Assembly: GCF_000731985.1 (NCBI RefSeq)
Contig: NZ_JNCS01000005.1
Span: 62,001 to 126,000, forward strand
Source of the DNA: Natrinema altunense
Lineage (GTDB): Archaea; Halobacteriota; Halobacteria; Halobacteriales; Natrialbaceae
DNA: 64,000 nt
Direction of reading: 5' to 3'
Shown: positions 53,778 to 63,291 of the stretch, piece by piece
Layout: every line of letters begins with the position of its first letter
How positions within the stretch are numbered: position 1 is the stretch's first letter
Program-made: the position numbers and the translations under genes
The notes under the pieces: model-generated
What the model saw: the letters and a program-made list of their open reading frames with translations, nothing else
Databases searched by the model: none
What the model was told of the DNA's origin: nothing

Positions 53778-53934
53778 ATCGCGAGTCTAGCCGGGAAGAC
53801 CCGCCACAGACGGGAACCGATTGCACCTGCAGTCACAGGGCACCGACGAGAGGCCCGGCCATCTCGCCGACGTGATTGGTATCGAGTCGCAAGTCGCACG
53901 ATATAAGTACCCCGTGGAAAATTCTTCGACAGTC

Positions 53935-54036
53935 ATGATGTTTGTTACCATAGCCGGAGAGACGATCCGACTCGCCCCCGCGTTCTCGGGCGACGAGACG
54001 ACACCCGGGACGATCGGTGATCCGGATGGGCAGTGA
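53935..54036 (+). CDS. Short 33-residue ORF overlapping the start of the Nramp-like gene
   Basis: ATG 53935 (doubled with 53938) starts a 33-codon frame, MMFVTIAGETIRLAP..., ending in TGA at 54034-54036, after the Nramp start at 54026. A TATA-like ATATAAG (53901-53907) is 28-34 nt upstream, fitting a near-leaderless transcript that would start at this ORF. It may be a leader peptide controlling the transporter, or chance. There is no recognisable domain. Confidence 0.3.
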   Translation: MMFVTIAGETIRLAPAFSGDETTPGTIGDPDGQ

Positions 54037-55378
54037 GGAGACGACGGTCCCCGAGCCGGACCTCGAGTACCCGGAGCGGGACTGGCGGGGGTTTTTCAGG
54101 GAACACTTCGGCCCATCGATGCTGTGGGCCCTGATCAGTATCGGCGGGAGCCACATCGTGCTCGCACCCACCCTCGGCGGGACCTTCGGGCTCGTCGCGA
54201 TCTGGATGTTCGGGCTCATCTACGCCGCGAAGTACGGGGCCTGGGAACTCGGCATTCGGTACAACTACGGCGCTGGCGCGAACCCGATCGAAGCCTACGA
54301 CCAGCTCCCCGGGCCGAAGAACTGGGCACTCTGGGTGACGATACTCGTGTTCACCGGGATGTACACGTTCATCACGGCCAGCGTCGGAATGAGCACGGCC
54401 GCGTTCGTCGCCGCGCTCACGCCCGGGTGGGTCACCGCTCCCATCGCGTACGTCGTCTTCGTCGGCGGCGCGGGCCTTCTCGTGACCGTCTCGCGGTACA
54501 GCCTGCTCGAGACGGCCCTGATCGCCTTTACGATCGCACTGGGCCTTCTCGTCCTCCTAGGCGTGATCGTCGGCCCGCCGTCGGGCGATGTCGTCCTCGA
54601 GACGGCCTTTGCGGTGCCCGATCTGACCGGGCCGGTCTTTATCGGACTGTTCGCCGCCGCCGCGGGTTTCGCACCGACCGGCTTCAGCACGAGCATCCTG
54701 ATCGGCAGCTGGAGCATGGCGAAAGGCGACGGCGCGAGCGAACTCGAGGAGCGAGGGCTCGATCCCGACGACCCGAAACACCACGACTACATCCGGGCGT
54801 GGATCCGGACCGGTCGCCGCGACTTCAACATCGGCTACCTGTTCAGCTTCCTGCTGATCGTCGCGATGGTGGTTCTGGCGTCGAACGTGCTCTATCCGGA
54901 GCCACCGACGGACGCGAACCTCGCGGTCGCGATCGGCTCGATCCTGAGCGACTCCTTCGGCGAGTGGTCGTACTACGCGATGTTGCTCGGCGGGTTCGCC
55001 GCGCTGTACTCGACGGTTATCACGCTGCTGGACGGCGCTGCGCGCGCCACCGGTGATGTCCTGCCGATGGCCCTCGAGAACGACGATATCGACAGCGAGC
55101 GGGTACGGAAGCTGGTGGTCGTCGGCGTCGTCACCGTCAGCAGCGCGATGGTCCTCGCGCTGGGTGAGGTCCCGGTGACGCTGTTGCTCTCCGTCGCCGC
55201 GGTGTTAGCGGTCACCGAGATCGTTTTCTACCCGGCCAACTGGTACGTCGTCGAGAAGAACCTGCCCGACCCGTTCCGTCCCTCGCGGGCCTGGCACGCG
55301 TACTACGTCGTCAGCCTGCTCCTGGTATTGCTTTTCGGGGTGATGGGTGCCGCGGTTCGACTCGGGGTCATCGGTTGA
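54026..55378 (+). CDS. Nramp-related transporter lacking the canonical metal-site motifs
   Basis: The 450-residue protein has about 11 helices in the Nramp/SLC11 arrangement. The N-terminus RDWRGFFREHFGPSMLWAL precedes helix 1, where the hallmark DPGN reads GGSH (SIGGSHIVLAP). Helix 6, normally with MPH, reads APT (FAPTGFSTSILIGSW). The substrate may therefore differ from Mn2+/Fe2+; a Mg2+-type or other ion is a guess. Loss of both motifs also allows a non-transporting role. GTG 54017 is an alternative start. It is near a 33-residue ORF. Confidence 0.75.
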   Translation: MGSEETTVPEPDLEYPERDWRGFFREHFGPSMLWALISIGGSHIVLAPTLGGTFGLVAIWMFGLIYAAKYGAWELGIRYNYGAGANPIEAYDQLPGPKNWALWVTILVFTGMYTFITASVGMSTAAFVAALTPGWVTAPIAYVVFVGGAGLLVTVSRYSLLETALIAFTIALGLLVLLGVIVGPPSGDVVLETAFAVPDLTGPVFIGLFAAAAGFAPTGFSTSILIGSWSMAKGDGASELEERGLDPDDPKHHDYIRAWIRTGRRDFNIGYLFSFLLIVAMVVLASNVLYPEPPTDANLAVAIGSILSDSFGEWSYYAMLLGGFAALYSTVITLLDGAARATGDVLPMALENDDIDSERVRKLVVVGVVTVSSAMVLALGEVPVTLLLSVAAVLAVTEIVFYPANWYVVEKNLPDPFRPSRAWHAYYVVSLLLVLLFGVMGAAVRLGVIG

Positions 55379-55440
55379 CCGTCCGGGTTGGAATTCCGAC
55401 GGCTCCAAAGAGTTAGTGTCGCAGTCACCGACGGACGACT

Positions 55441-56433
55441 ATGCGCAGTGACCGCCCACGACGCCGGCGCGACGGCCGAACTGGGTCGCTGTACTGCACC
55501 GACTGCGGCACACCCCTCGAGCCCGCGATGCGCTACTGTCCACGCTGTGGCGCGATGACCGCCCGCTCGAGCGGACGGTCGCGGTCGGCGGCGACATCGC
55601 TGTCGCAGCCGGGGGCCGAACACCGCCCGCGATCGGATACGAGCCGCGAGCCAGGCGGGACGATCGGCCGCGATTCGAACACGGCGACGGACCGCGACCG
55701 TCTCGAGCGTCGAATCGCCGCCGCCTCGCGGGAGGGCTGGCGACTGGAACACGACTTCGGCGATCACGCGGTGTTGGTCCGACGAACGTTCGGGGGCGTG
55801 GCCGATCACCTGTTGATCGCGTTGCTCACCGTCTGGTGGACGATGGGGATCGGAAACGTCCTCTACGGCGCGTACCGATACGTTGACGGTACCGAGCGGA
55901 CAGTCGTGCGAGCGGAGTCGGTCGATACCGCCCGACCCGATGACACCACGACCGACTCGACCCTGTTCCGGCGGGGGTTCGCAGCCCTCGGATGGGTGCT
56001 GGCGGCGCTCACCGTCGCGATCGGCATCCAATTGGGGTCCTCTGCCGTAGGGCTCGGTCTGTTCGTGCTCGCACTCGGTCTCGCGATTGCGGCGACGAGC
56101 GTGCTCCCGTCGGTCAGTCGCCGCCTCGAGAACCGCCACTCGGTGCTGACGAACGGGCGGACACACACGGTCGACGACCGCTCCGTCGTCGCCCCCGACG
56201 AACCGTGTGCCGCGTGTGCCGGTCCCATCGACCGCGGACTCGAGCGGCGCTACCGTGCGGAACTGTGCATACTGGGCGTGCCGGTGACCGCCACCGGCGG
56301 CCGCAACTATTACTGTCGACAGTGTGCGAACGCGGAGTCAGCCGCGACCGCCGCGGGCGATCATGCGCCGGTCGTGGACCCGGAAATGAGCGATTCGTCA
56401 GCGGAGCCGAACGCGGAACGGGATCGGCTCTGA
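55441..56433 (+). CDS. Zinc-ribbon membrane protein (330 aa)
   Basis: The N-terminal ribbon (YCTDCGTPLEPAMRYCPRCG, about residues 18-37) is followed by a charged linker, a soluble region ending near 110 (EGWRLEHDFGDHAVLVRRTFG), two or three hydrophobic segments (about 122-140, 179-198 and 200-215), and a second ribbon (CAACAGPIDRG, YYCRQC, about 258-300). A domain with repeated zinc ribbons on both sides of a membrane region is common in haloarchaea but uncharacterised. Start 55441 is the only good ATG before the ribbon. Confidence 0.7.
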   Translation: MRSDRPRRRRDGRTGSLYCTDCGTPLEPAMRYCPRCGAMTARSSGRSRSAATSLSQPGAEHRPRSDTSREPGGTIGRDSNTATDRDRLERRIAAASREGWRLEHDFGDHAVLVRRTFGGVADHLLIALLTVWWTMGIGNVLYGAYRYVDGTERTVVRAESVDTARPDDTTTDSTLFRRGFAALGWVLAALTVAIGIQLGSSAVGLGLFVLALGLAIAATSVLPSVSRRLENRHSVLTNGRTHTVDDRSVVAPDEPCAACAGPIDRGLERRYRAELCILGVPVTATGGRNYYCRQCANAESAATAAGDHAPVVDPEMSDSSAEPNAERDRL

Positions 56434-56539
56434 AATCGCCGTTCGTGGGGCTCGACCGTCCTCGGGACACGCCAGCGATCCCGAAGCGGCCCCGGTCGCG
56501 TCCGGACCGACCCGTCGGGTTTCGACGACGGTCGCCTCC

Positions 56540-57631
56540 TCAGAGGACGCCCATCTCGTCCAGCCGCTCCGGCAGATAGGTTTCGGTCACGAAGTCGAGG
56601 CCGTGAGACGCCAGCGACTGCTGTTCGGACTTCTTCCCGAGGTCGAGTTGCAGTTCGATCTGTTTCTCCCAGTACTCGGTCTGGAACCGCGGGTCCTCGA
56701 GTTCGCTCTCCAGGGCGTTGATGTCCGAATCGGAGAGCGGATCGGTCGGCAGTTCGTACTCGACGATGTCGGCGGGCTGGATGCCGATGAAGTCCGCTTC
56801 GGGGGTCGCGAGGTACTCCGACAGGTGGGCGGACTTGATCGAACCGTAGGCGACGGAGCCGTAGATGCGGTACGACCACGGGTCACCGTCGGTAAACACG
56901 GTCACTGGGAGCCCGAGTTCGTCGTGGAGTCGCTTGGTGATCCGGCGGGTCGCCCGCGCGGGTTGGCCCTTGAGGTGGACGATCAGGGCGTCGTACTCCT
57001 CGTCGAACCCGTTTTCGACGAGCCGGTCTCGCATGCCGCCGGTTTCGACGGCGAGGATGAAGTCGGCGTCACAGTCGAGAAATTCGATCGTGTCCGGATT
57101 GTTCGGAATCTGGTACCCGCCTTCGCCGACGTCTTCCTGACAGTGAATCTCGCGTTCGCCCCGCCGGGTCTGCTCGCGGAGGTGTAACGGCCCCATGAGG
57201 GTCGCACCGGATTCTTCGGGGCGCATGTGGAAGTCCTCGCGAGTGACCCCGGAAACGATTTCGAGGTCCTCGACCATGCTGTTGGACTCGTCCTGGTCGT
57301 TGAACTGGGCCTCGTCGTTGTCCCAACTCTCCGAGAGGTAGTAGAGTTCACGCAGGGTCGAGGACCGGTCCTCCTCGAGTTGGTCGGCGAGGAACTCGAT
57401 CGTGTAGACCGCTTTGAGGAGCTTTCGTGCGCCGCGGACGGAGTTGGCCGATCGCGTCGACTCGCGGTCGCCGTAGACCCAGACGTCCATCTCCTCGTCG
57501 TACTCGATGTTGTTCTTCGTCCGCGTCGGCACGGACATGTGGGGGATCTCGCCCAGTTCGAACTGGTCGTAGAACTGCGCCGCGAGATCGATCAACTGTT
57601 CTCGTGCCTGTTGGGTGTCGTCTGCGCTCAT
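56540..57631 (-). CDS. top6A: DNA topoisomerase VI subunit A
   Basis: The 363-residue Spo11-like subunit cuts both DNA strands through a 5'-phosphotyrosyl link. The catalytic Tyr is in [12 protein letters not shown] (Y97 or Y98), and the Toprim metal residues fall in the [14 protein letters not shown] block (about 245-260; DGDPW). It overlaps the 3' end of top6B by four bases, as in haloarchaeal top6BA operons. Length is normal. ATG 57631 is the family start. Confidence 0.95.
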   Translation of the reverse strand: MSADDTQQAREQLIDLAAQFYDQFELGEIPHMSVPTRTKNNIEYDEEMDVWVYGDRESTRSANSVRGARKLLKAVYTIEFLADQLEEDRSSTLRELYYLSESWDNDEAQFNDQDESNSMVEDLEIVSGVTREDFHMRPEESGATLMGPLHLREQTRRGEREIHCQEDVGEGGYQIPNNPDTIEFLDCDADFILAVETGGMRDRLVENGFDEEYDALIVHLKGQPARATRRITKRLHDELGLPVTVFTDGDPWSYRIYGSVAYGSIKSAHLSEYLATPEADFIGIQPADIVEYELPTDPLSDSDINALESELEDPRFQTEYWEKQIELQLDLGKKSEQQSLASHGLDFVTETYLPERLDEMGVL

Positions 57632-60102
57632 TGGTTTACGGTCAGTTTCTCGCTTTCGACGCCTTTGACGTCCAGATCGAACGTCGCGTCGGCCGGGACC
57701 TCGTACTCGAGGGCCGCCTCGTCGTCGCTTCCCACCTCGGGTTCCCACTTGACGAACCACTCGCCGTCCATCTCGACGACCGTCGCGCCGTCCGAAAGGG
57801 CGGTCGGCTCCGCCGAGACGATGTCGGTGATCTCGAGGGATTCGTTCGTACTCGAGTTGTTCTCGACCACGACCGAGACCGCCTGTCCGTCGCCGTTTTC
57901 GTTCACGTCGCGCTCGACGAGGACGTTGTTCATGATGCGGGCGATCGCGTCGTCGATATCGGGCTCGTCGCGACCGGTCACTTCGGCGACCTTTGTGGCC
58001 ATCTCCGGGAGGATCTTCCCGAGGACGTTCTGTTTCTTCCGGCGCTGTTGCATCGACCGGCGCTTGTTGAGGTAGCTCTTGAGGTCGCGGGCCGCCTCCC
58101 GGATCGCGAGCTCGATCTCGTCTTCGATCTCCGGGACGTTCGCGACGGCGTCTTTCGACTCGCTCGTGAAGGGAACGTTCGTCGAGGCGACGTGGATCAT
58201 GATTACGACCGGCCCGTTCGGCAGGCCGGAGCCGCCTGGCTGGTCGAGCCCGTAGTTGCGCCAGCCGATCGACTTGACCACGTCCGTCGTCGCACAGGCA
58301 CCGCGCTGATAGACCAGCGGCACTCGGTTCGCGAATCGCATTACGTCACCGGTCCCCTCCGCGGGTAACTCGCCGCCGTAGGCGATCCCCGCCTCGACGA
58401 TGAACGGATCGCCGCCGGAGACGCCCGCATCGCGGGTCGCGGAGGCGTAGAAGTCCGCGTCGAACTCCTTCTTGAGACCGGCGGTGATGAGCTCCTCGGA
58501 GATGGGCGCGAGACACCGCGTCGGCGGTGCCATGATGTCGGTCGCGCGCATCGCGTCGACGAGGTCGCTGGTGGCGTCGCGGTCGCCGTCGAGTTCCCGG
58601 ACGAGCGGCGGGTCGTCGGGGACGGTTGCCATCACGCCCCAGATCGCGTCGGTGACGTTCTCGCGGGCCGTCTTGCCGAAGGAGACGTCGTCGTACTCCT
58701 CGGTGAGGTCGGCGACCCGGTCGACGTGCTCCCGGAGGTCCGTGCGGGTGAGCCGGTGGCGGACGTTCCCGGCGTCTTCCTCGTCGCTCTCGAGTTCGGC
58801 GTCGAACTTGGCGGCGAGTCGGTCGGCAAAGGCGTGGATGATCTCGTCGTCCTTGCGGGTACTCGTCGCCTCGTCCGCGAGGTCGTAGAGGTCGGCGACC
58901 AGCCGGGAGTCGCCGTCTCCCTCGGCCCCGTCGCCCTCGTCCGTCTCGACGGCGTCGATCAGTTCGAGCCAGACCGCTTCGACCGCGTTCTCGCGGACGG
59001 TGTCGCCGAACGTCGTTCCGTGCTCGTCCTCGACCGCCTCGGCCGCCGATTCGACCGTCTCGAGCAGTTCGTGGTGTGCGATGCGGTCGTGGTCGGCGAC
59101 GCCGTCGGCGATTGCTTCGGCGAACGCCGCCGTCGCCTCGGCACCCTTGTTCGCCGTCGCGTCCTCGACCGCGCCGTGGAGGTCGATGTCTTCATGTGTG
59201 GTCGGCGGCCGCCAGCGCATCTCCCGGCCGTAGTGGCGGTCGCGGAACGCGTCGATGATCGAGTCAGCGGTCTTCTTGCCGACGCGGGTGAACTCCTCCT
59301 GGACGAACCCCGAGACAGTCTGGGAGTCCGTCGCCGTCAGCATCTTCATCACGGTGCCGAGTTCGACGCCGTGGGGGTGGGGACGGATCTCCTCGGTCTC
59401 CGCGGGGAGTTGGTCGGTCGCGCGCTCGAACTTGAAGTGTTCCTGCGGTTCGCGCAACTCGAGGCGGGCGTGGGGATTGACGACCGCCGTGTGCTTGATG
59501 TAATCGTGGAGTTGCTGGCGGGCGCGCATGTTGGCCTCCATCTCGAGTTCGATGCGCGTCCCGTGGGGTCGATCCCAGGTGGTCGTCTCCTCGACGCTGA
59601 TTTCGGGCTCGTTGGTATCGGTATCGACGATGAGTTCGAAGTACTCGGCCTCATCGGAGCCCTGCGTGCGACTGGTGATCTTGGCGGGTTTGCCGCTGGT
59701 CAGTTGAGCGTAGAGAACGGCGGCGGAGATCCCGATCCCCTGCTGGCCGCGGGATTGTTCGCGTGCGTGAAAGCGAGAGCCGTAGAGTAGTTTCCCGAAA
59801 ACCTTCGGGAGCGATTCCTTGGTCAGACCCGGACCGTTGTCCTCGACGATCAGGCGATAGTAGTCGCCGATTTCCTGAATTTCGACGTAGATATCCGGGA
59901 GAATGCCCGACTCCTCGGCGGCGTCCAAGGCGTTGTCGACGGCCTCCTTGACGGCCGTGACGAGGCCTCGAGCGCCGCTGTCGAAGCCGAGCATGTGCTT
60001 GTTCTTCTCGAAGAACTCGGCGATGGAGATCGACTGCTGGCTCTCGGCCAGCTCCTCGGCGATCCCCGACTCGTCACCGAGTGTCGACTGGAACGACGTC
60101 AT
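57628..60102 (-). CDS. top6B: DNA topoisomerase VI subunit B
   Basis: The 824-residue GHKL ATPase subunit drives strand passage. The ATP site can be followed as [15 protein letters not shown] (N-box), DNGPGLTKE, and [15 protein letters not shown] (G boxes), all in residues 45-140. A long middle insert (about 300-500), with acidic runs ([17 protein letters not shown]), is normal in haloarchaeal homologues. Its stop overlaps top6A. gyrB and gyrA, often next to it in haloarchaea, are not in this window upstream of it. Confidence 0.95.
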   Translation of the reverse strand: MTSFQSTLGDESGIAEELAESQQSISIAEFFEKNKHMLGFDSGARGLVTAVKEAVDNALDAAEESGILPDIYVEIQEIGDYYRLIVEDNGPGLTKESLPKVFGKLLYGSRFHAREQSRGQQGIGISAAVLYAQLTSGKPAKITSRTQGSDEAEYFELIVDTDTNEPEISVEETTTWDRPHGTRIELEMEANMRARQQLHDYIKHTAVVNPHARLELREPQEHFKFERATDQLPAETEEIRPHPHGVELGTVMKMLTATDSQTVSGFVQEEFTRVGKKTADSIIDAFRDRHYGREMRWRPPTTHEDIDLHGAVEDATANKGAEATAAFAEAIADGVADHDRIAHHELLETVESAAEAVEDEHGTTFGDTVRENAVEAVWLELIDAVETDEGDGAEGDGDSRLVADLYDLADEATSTRKDDEIIHAFADRLAAKFDAELESDEEDAGNVRHRLTRTDLREHVDRVADLTEEYDDVSFGKTARENVTDAIWGVMATVPDDPPLVRELDGDRDATSDLVDAMRATDIMAPPTRCLAPISEELITAGLKKEFDADFYASATRDAGVSGGDPFIVEAGIAYGGELPAEGTGDVMRFANRVPLVYQRGACATTDVVKSIGWRNYGLDQPGGSGLPNGPVVIMIHVASTNVPFTSESKDAVANVPEIEDEIELAIREAARDLKSYLNKRRSMQQRRKKQNVLGKILPEMATKVAEVTGRDEPDIDDAIARIMNNVLVERDVNENGDGQAVSVVVENNSSTNESLEITDIVSAEPTALSDGATVVEMDGEWFVKWEPEVGSDDEAALEYEVPADATFDLDVKGVESEKLTVNQ

Positions 60103-60223
60103 CGTCCCCCTGTACTAACGGCGGGGCTAAAAGCTGTGTGCTACCGGAGTGAAAGTGAATCCGCAGCGGCGTTTTCACTTCGTCGGTGCCGCAGATCGGT
60201 CCGTTGTCGGGTTCTCGAGCCGG

Positions 60224-60580
60224 TTAGTAGGTGATGATCTCGTAGTCGTCGTCGATCAGCGAGCGGATGCTCGGGTGCCCCTCGTTGTCGTCGATCGTGA
60301 CGACCCCGGCGTCGTCGATCGCATCCTCGACGCCGAACGCGCCCGCGCAGTAGTCACAGGCCGCCGCCTCGTCGCTGACCGACCGATAGAGGTCGTGGTA
60401 GTCGTGGTCCTCGGCTTCCAGTTCCGGAATCCACTGAGTCCCGGCCCCGTCGAAGATCAGCTCGAGGTCGTCGTCGGGGTTCTCGACGAACTCCCTGGCC
60501 GCCTCGAGACCGTTGACGAGTCGCCCGGTATCGCTGTGCGATTCGGTGCCTGCCAGGATTACGATTGCTGCGTTCGTCAG
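60224..60580 (-). CDS. DsrE-like protein with apparent CTG start
   Basis: The frame on the minus strand runs from a TAA at 60224-60226 to a TAG at 60605-60607 without ATG, GTG or TTG near the coding start. The first conserved-looking codon is CTG at 60578-60580, giving 118 residues (TNAAIVILAGTESHSDTGR..., ...CDYCAGAFGV..., ending DDDYEIITY), similar to haloarchaeal DsrE/DsrF-like small alpha/beta proteins, which in family members begin MTNAAIVILAG. A TATA-like TTTTGTAG lies about 25-30 nt upstream. It may start at CTG, or its ATG may have mutated. Confidence 0.7.
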   Translation of the reverse strand: MTNAAIVILAGTESHSDTGRLVNGLEAAREFVENPDDDLELIFDGAGTQWIPELEAEDHDYHDLYRSVSDEAAACDYCAGAFGVEDAIDDAGVVTIDDNEGHPSIRSLIDDDYEIITY

Positions 60581-60730
60581 TACGGATGGAGGGATGCCGG
60601 TGGACTACAAAAGGGAACGGCGGTCGTATGCACGGTCGAAGAGCCGTCGACGGCGGCGACTGTTAGTCGACTCGAGGCGTGCGATATCGGGGACGGAACG
60701 CGGCGGGTGGTCTCATCTTGCCGAACGACG

Positions 60731-62179
60731 TCAGTGATCGGGGCCGTGGTCGTGCCCGCCACCCCGCGTGAACTGCCCCGAAAAGGCCCGCTGGACGACC
60801 TCCGAGAGCGCGGGGTGGATGTGGACCGATTCCCGGATGTCCCGAACCGTTCCGGAGCCGGCCGTCATCGCGACGACGACCTCCTGGATCAGATCCGAAG
60901 CCTCGGGGCCGACGATGTGACAACCCAGAATCTCCCCCTCGAGGTCGATGATCGGCTTGACGAACCCCGACGCTTTCATCGCCGACCCGCGGGCGGTCTC
61001 CTCGTAGCGGTAGGTGTGCGTGGCGTACTCCCGATCCGCCTCCCGAACTTCTTGTTCGGTCAGGCCGACGCCGGCGACCTCCGGCGAGCCGAAGACGGCG
61101 AAGGGCATCGCCGAGTAGTCGACTGGCTCGAGGCCCTCGCCGAACAGGTTCCGCGTGACCGCCCGCGCCTCGTGGTTGGCGTTGTGTTTCAGCAGGTACT
61201 CGCCGACGATGTCGCCCAGCGCCCAGACGCCGTCGGCGGTCGCCCGCAGGTACTCGTCGGTCTCGACGAAGCCGGCCGCGTCGGTCTCGATGCCGGCGGC
61301 CTCGACGTTCAGCGTGTCGGTGTTGGGGACGCGGCCGGTCGCGACGAGCAGTTCGTCGCCGGTGACCGAGACCGTCTCGCCGGGACCGGCCGTCTCCGCG
61401 TCCGCGTCGCCGTCGGATTCCGAGAAGGGCCGAGCCTCGACGGTGATCGAGCCTCCGGACTCCACGACCGTGGTGGCCTCGTAGCCGGTGTAGACGTCGA
61501 AGCGGTCGGCGTAGCGCTCGGTAAATTCGGCGGCGACCTCCGCGTCGGCGTCGGGCAGCAGGTACGGCCGCCGGCCGACGATCGAGACGTCGCTGCCGAA
61601 GGTGCCGAAGAACTGCGCCAATTCGGCCGCGATGTAGCCGCCGCCGACGATGACGAGGTGGTCCGGGGTCGACTCGAGTTGGAGCGCCTCGCGGCTGGTG
61701 AGGGAGTCGACGGCCTCGATGCCGTCGATCGGCGGGACCGCCGGGCGGGTCCCGGCCGCCACGAGGACGGTGTCGGCGGTGAGTCGTTCGCCGTCGTGGT
61801 CCCCGACGACGAGTTCGATCGTCCGCTCGTCGACGAACCGACCCTCCGCTTGGTAGAGATCGTGGCGGTCCGACGAGACGAGGCCACGCTCGATCGAGTC
61901 GGAACTGCCGTGGACATCCGCGGTGACTTCCCGGACGATCTCGGCGAAGTCGACGTCCTCGACGGTCGCGTCGATGTGGAACGCGTCGGCCCGCTCGATC
62001 GTCTCCAGCACGTCGGCGTGATACAGCAACTGTTTCGAGGGGATACAGCCCCGATTCAGACAGGTCCCGCCGAGCCGCCCCTTCTCGACGATCGCGACCG
62101 ACTGGCCCTGATTCGCCGCCGCGTTCGCCACGTCGAGCCCCGATCCGGAGCCGATGACGAGGAAGTCGTACTCCTCCAT
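60731..62179 (-). CDS. Pyridine nucleotide-disulfide oxidoreductase (dihydrolipoamide-dehydrogenase-like)
   Basis: The 482-residue flavoprotein has an FAD motif (VIGSGSGLDVANAA), the redox pair C40/C45 in GGTCLNRGCIPSK, an NAD(P) motif (VIVGGGYIAAELAQFFG, about 170-188), GDIVG near residue 300, and the catalytic His in VHIHPALSEVVQRA near the C-terminus. This is the layout of dihydrolipoamide dehydrogenase and mercuric-/thiol-reductase relatives. The His-Gly-Asp-His tail (GGGHDHGPDH) is metal-binding-like and unusual. Substrate not certain. Confidence 0.88.
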   Translation of the reverse strand: MEEYDFLVIGSGSGLDVANAAANQGQSVAIVEKGRLGGTCLNRGCIPSKQLLYHADVLETIERADAFHIDATVEDVDFAEIVREVTADVHGSSDSIERGLVSSDRHDLYQAEGRFVDERTIELVVGDHDGERLTADTVLVAAGTRPAVPPIDGIEAVDSLTSREALQLESTPDHLVIVGGGYIAAELAQFFGTFGSDVSIVGRRPYLLPDADAEVAAEFTERYADRFDVYTGYEATTVVESGGSITVEARPFSESDGDADAETAGPGETVSVTGDELLVATGRVPNTDTLNVEAAGIETDAAGFVETDEYLRATADGVWALGDIVGEYLLKHNANHEARAVTRNLFGEGLEPVDYSAMPFAVFGSPEVAGVGLTEQEVREADREYATHTYRYEETARGSAMKASGFVKPIIDLEGEILGCHIVGPEASDLIQEVVVAMTAGSGTVRDIRESVHIHPALSEVVQRAFSGQFTRGGGHDHGPDH

Positions 62180-62286
62180 GGGCGGAGGACGGCCGCCAAC
62201 GCAATGAATATCGGGCTGCGTTTCCGCGGGACCAGGTCGGAATCCGCTCGAGAGGTATTCGAAAACTACCGGGTGCCGACCCCGTG

Positions 62287-63291
62287 CTACCCCTCGACCG
62301 GCGGCCACTCCCACGCGTCCGCCTCGACCACGCCGAGGAGCCGCCGTCGCCGCTCGGTCTGGTCGGCCAGCGCCTCGGCGAAGGCCTCGTCGGAGACGGT
62401 CGGGATATCGGCCTCCCGCAGGCGCTCGAGGTCCGGGGCTCGCGGAACCGACGGTGCAGGATCGATGAACGAGTCGTCCAGCGTCTCGAGGTAGCTCTGT
62501 GCGCTCGAGCGACCGTTCTCGACGATCGCGGGGTCGAGCCCGTCCCCCTCGGGCATCGCATACCGGGACAGCATGAGCGTCTCGTCGAGGATCGGAACGG
62601 CGACGGCCGAGGCCCGCTCGGCCTGCTCGCTGTGGTAGTAGTGCAGGATCGGGTAGGACTTGTGCTGCTCGGCGAGGGAACTCAGATCCGCCGCGAGCGA
62701 TTCGACGGTCAGCTCGAGCCCGCGGAAATCCTCGCCGTTCCAGCCGGTTCGGAGGACTGCCTCGCTGCGGTTGCCCAGCCCCGTGACGGTGCTGGCGAAG
62801 GAGCGTTTGTCGGCGACGGCACCGAGGACGGTCAGCACGTAGGAGACGCCGAGCGTGACGAAGGCCATACCGGTGGCCGTCGTGAACGCGCTGGCGACCT
62901 CCCAGACGTTGCCGCCGTAAACGGGCGTGTAGTCGCCGTTCCCGTCCGTGAACATCGTGTAGGCGACGTAGTAGAACCGCCCCCACCAGTCGGCGGGGCC
63001 GCCGGTCCGGCTGTTGACGACGGCGAGGGGCTCGCTCGCGAAGATGATCGTCCAGCCGATCCAGATGAGACCGATCCACGTCGCGAGCGTGAATATCAGA
63101 ATGAGGGGGCCGGCGAGGCTGAGCGCCCGGTTGCGGTCCCCCGTCGCGGCGCGGAGCCCCTTCCAGATCCCGGTCGTAAGCCGGCCCGAGACGGGCCCGG
63201 AGCCGCCGTCGACCCACAGCGTCGTCCAGACGATGTCGACGATTCCAGTGACGAGGACGACGATCCCGACGGCGAGATAGACCGGGTTCAT
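62287..63291 (-). CDS. Ion-channel-type membrane protein with atypical selectivity filter
   Basis: The 334-residue protein has N-terminal helix (residues 3-25), a second (about 58-85), a pore loop with YTMFTDGNGDY (about 111-121), and a third helix (about 138-160). The filter position reads TDGNGD where K+ channels have TVGYGD, so two key positions are changed. The C-terminal half (about 165-334) is cytosolic, helical and acidic. It overlaps the upstream SGNH-like gene by ATGA (63288-63291). Annotated families of this kind are called potassium channel proteins; ion selectivity is not assured. Confidence 0.75.
   Translation of the reverse strand: MNPVYLAVGIVVLVTGIVDIVWTTLWVDGGSGPVSGRLTTGIWKGLRAATGDRNRALSLAGPLILIFTLATWIGLIWIGWTIIFASEPLAVVNSRTGGPADWWGRFYYVAYTMFTDGNGDYTPVYGGNVWEVASAFTTATGMAFVTLGVSYVLTVLGAVADKRSFASTVTGLGNRSEAVLRTGWNGEDFRGLELTVESLAADLSSLAEQHKSYPILHYYHSEQAERASAVAVPILDETLMLSRYAMPEGDGLDPAIVENGRSSAQSYLETLDDSFIDPAPSVPRAPDLERLREADIPTVSDEAFAEALADQTERRRRLLGVVEADAWEWPPVEG

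Noticed and set aside
60149-62494. Long plus-strand frame, 781 codons, opposite the disulfide reductase
   Set aside because: Antisense to a gene with clear FAD, redox-cysteine and catalytic His motifs; no domain in the translation.
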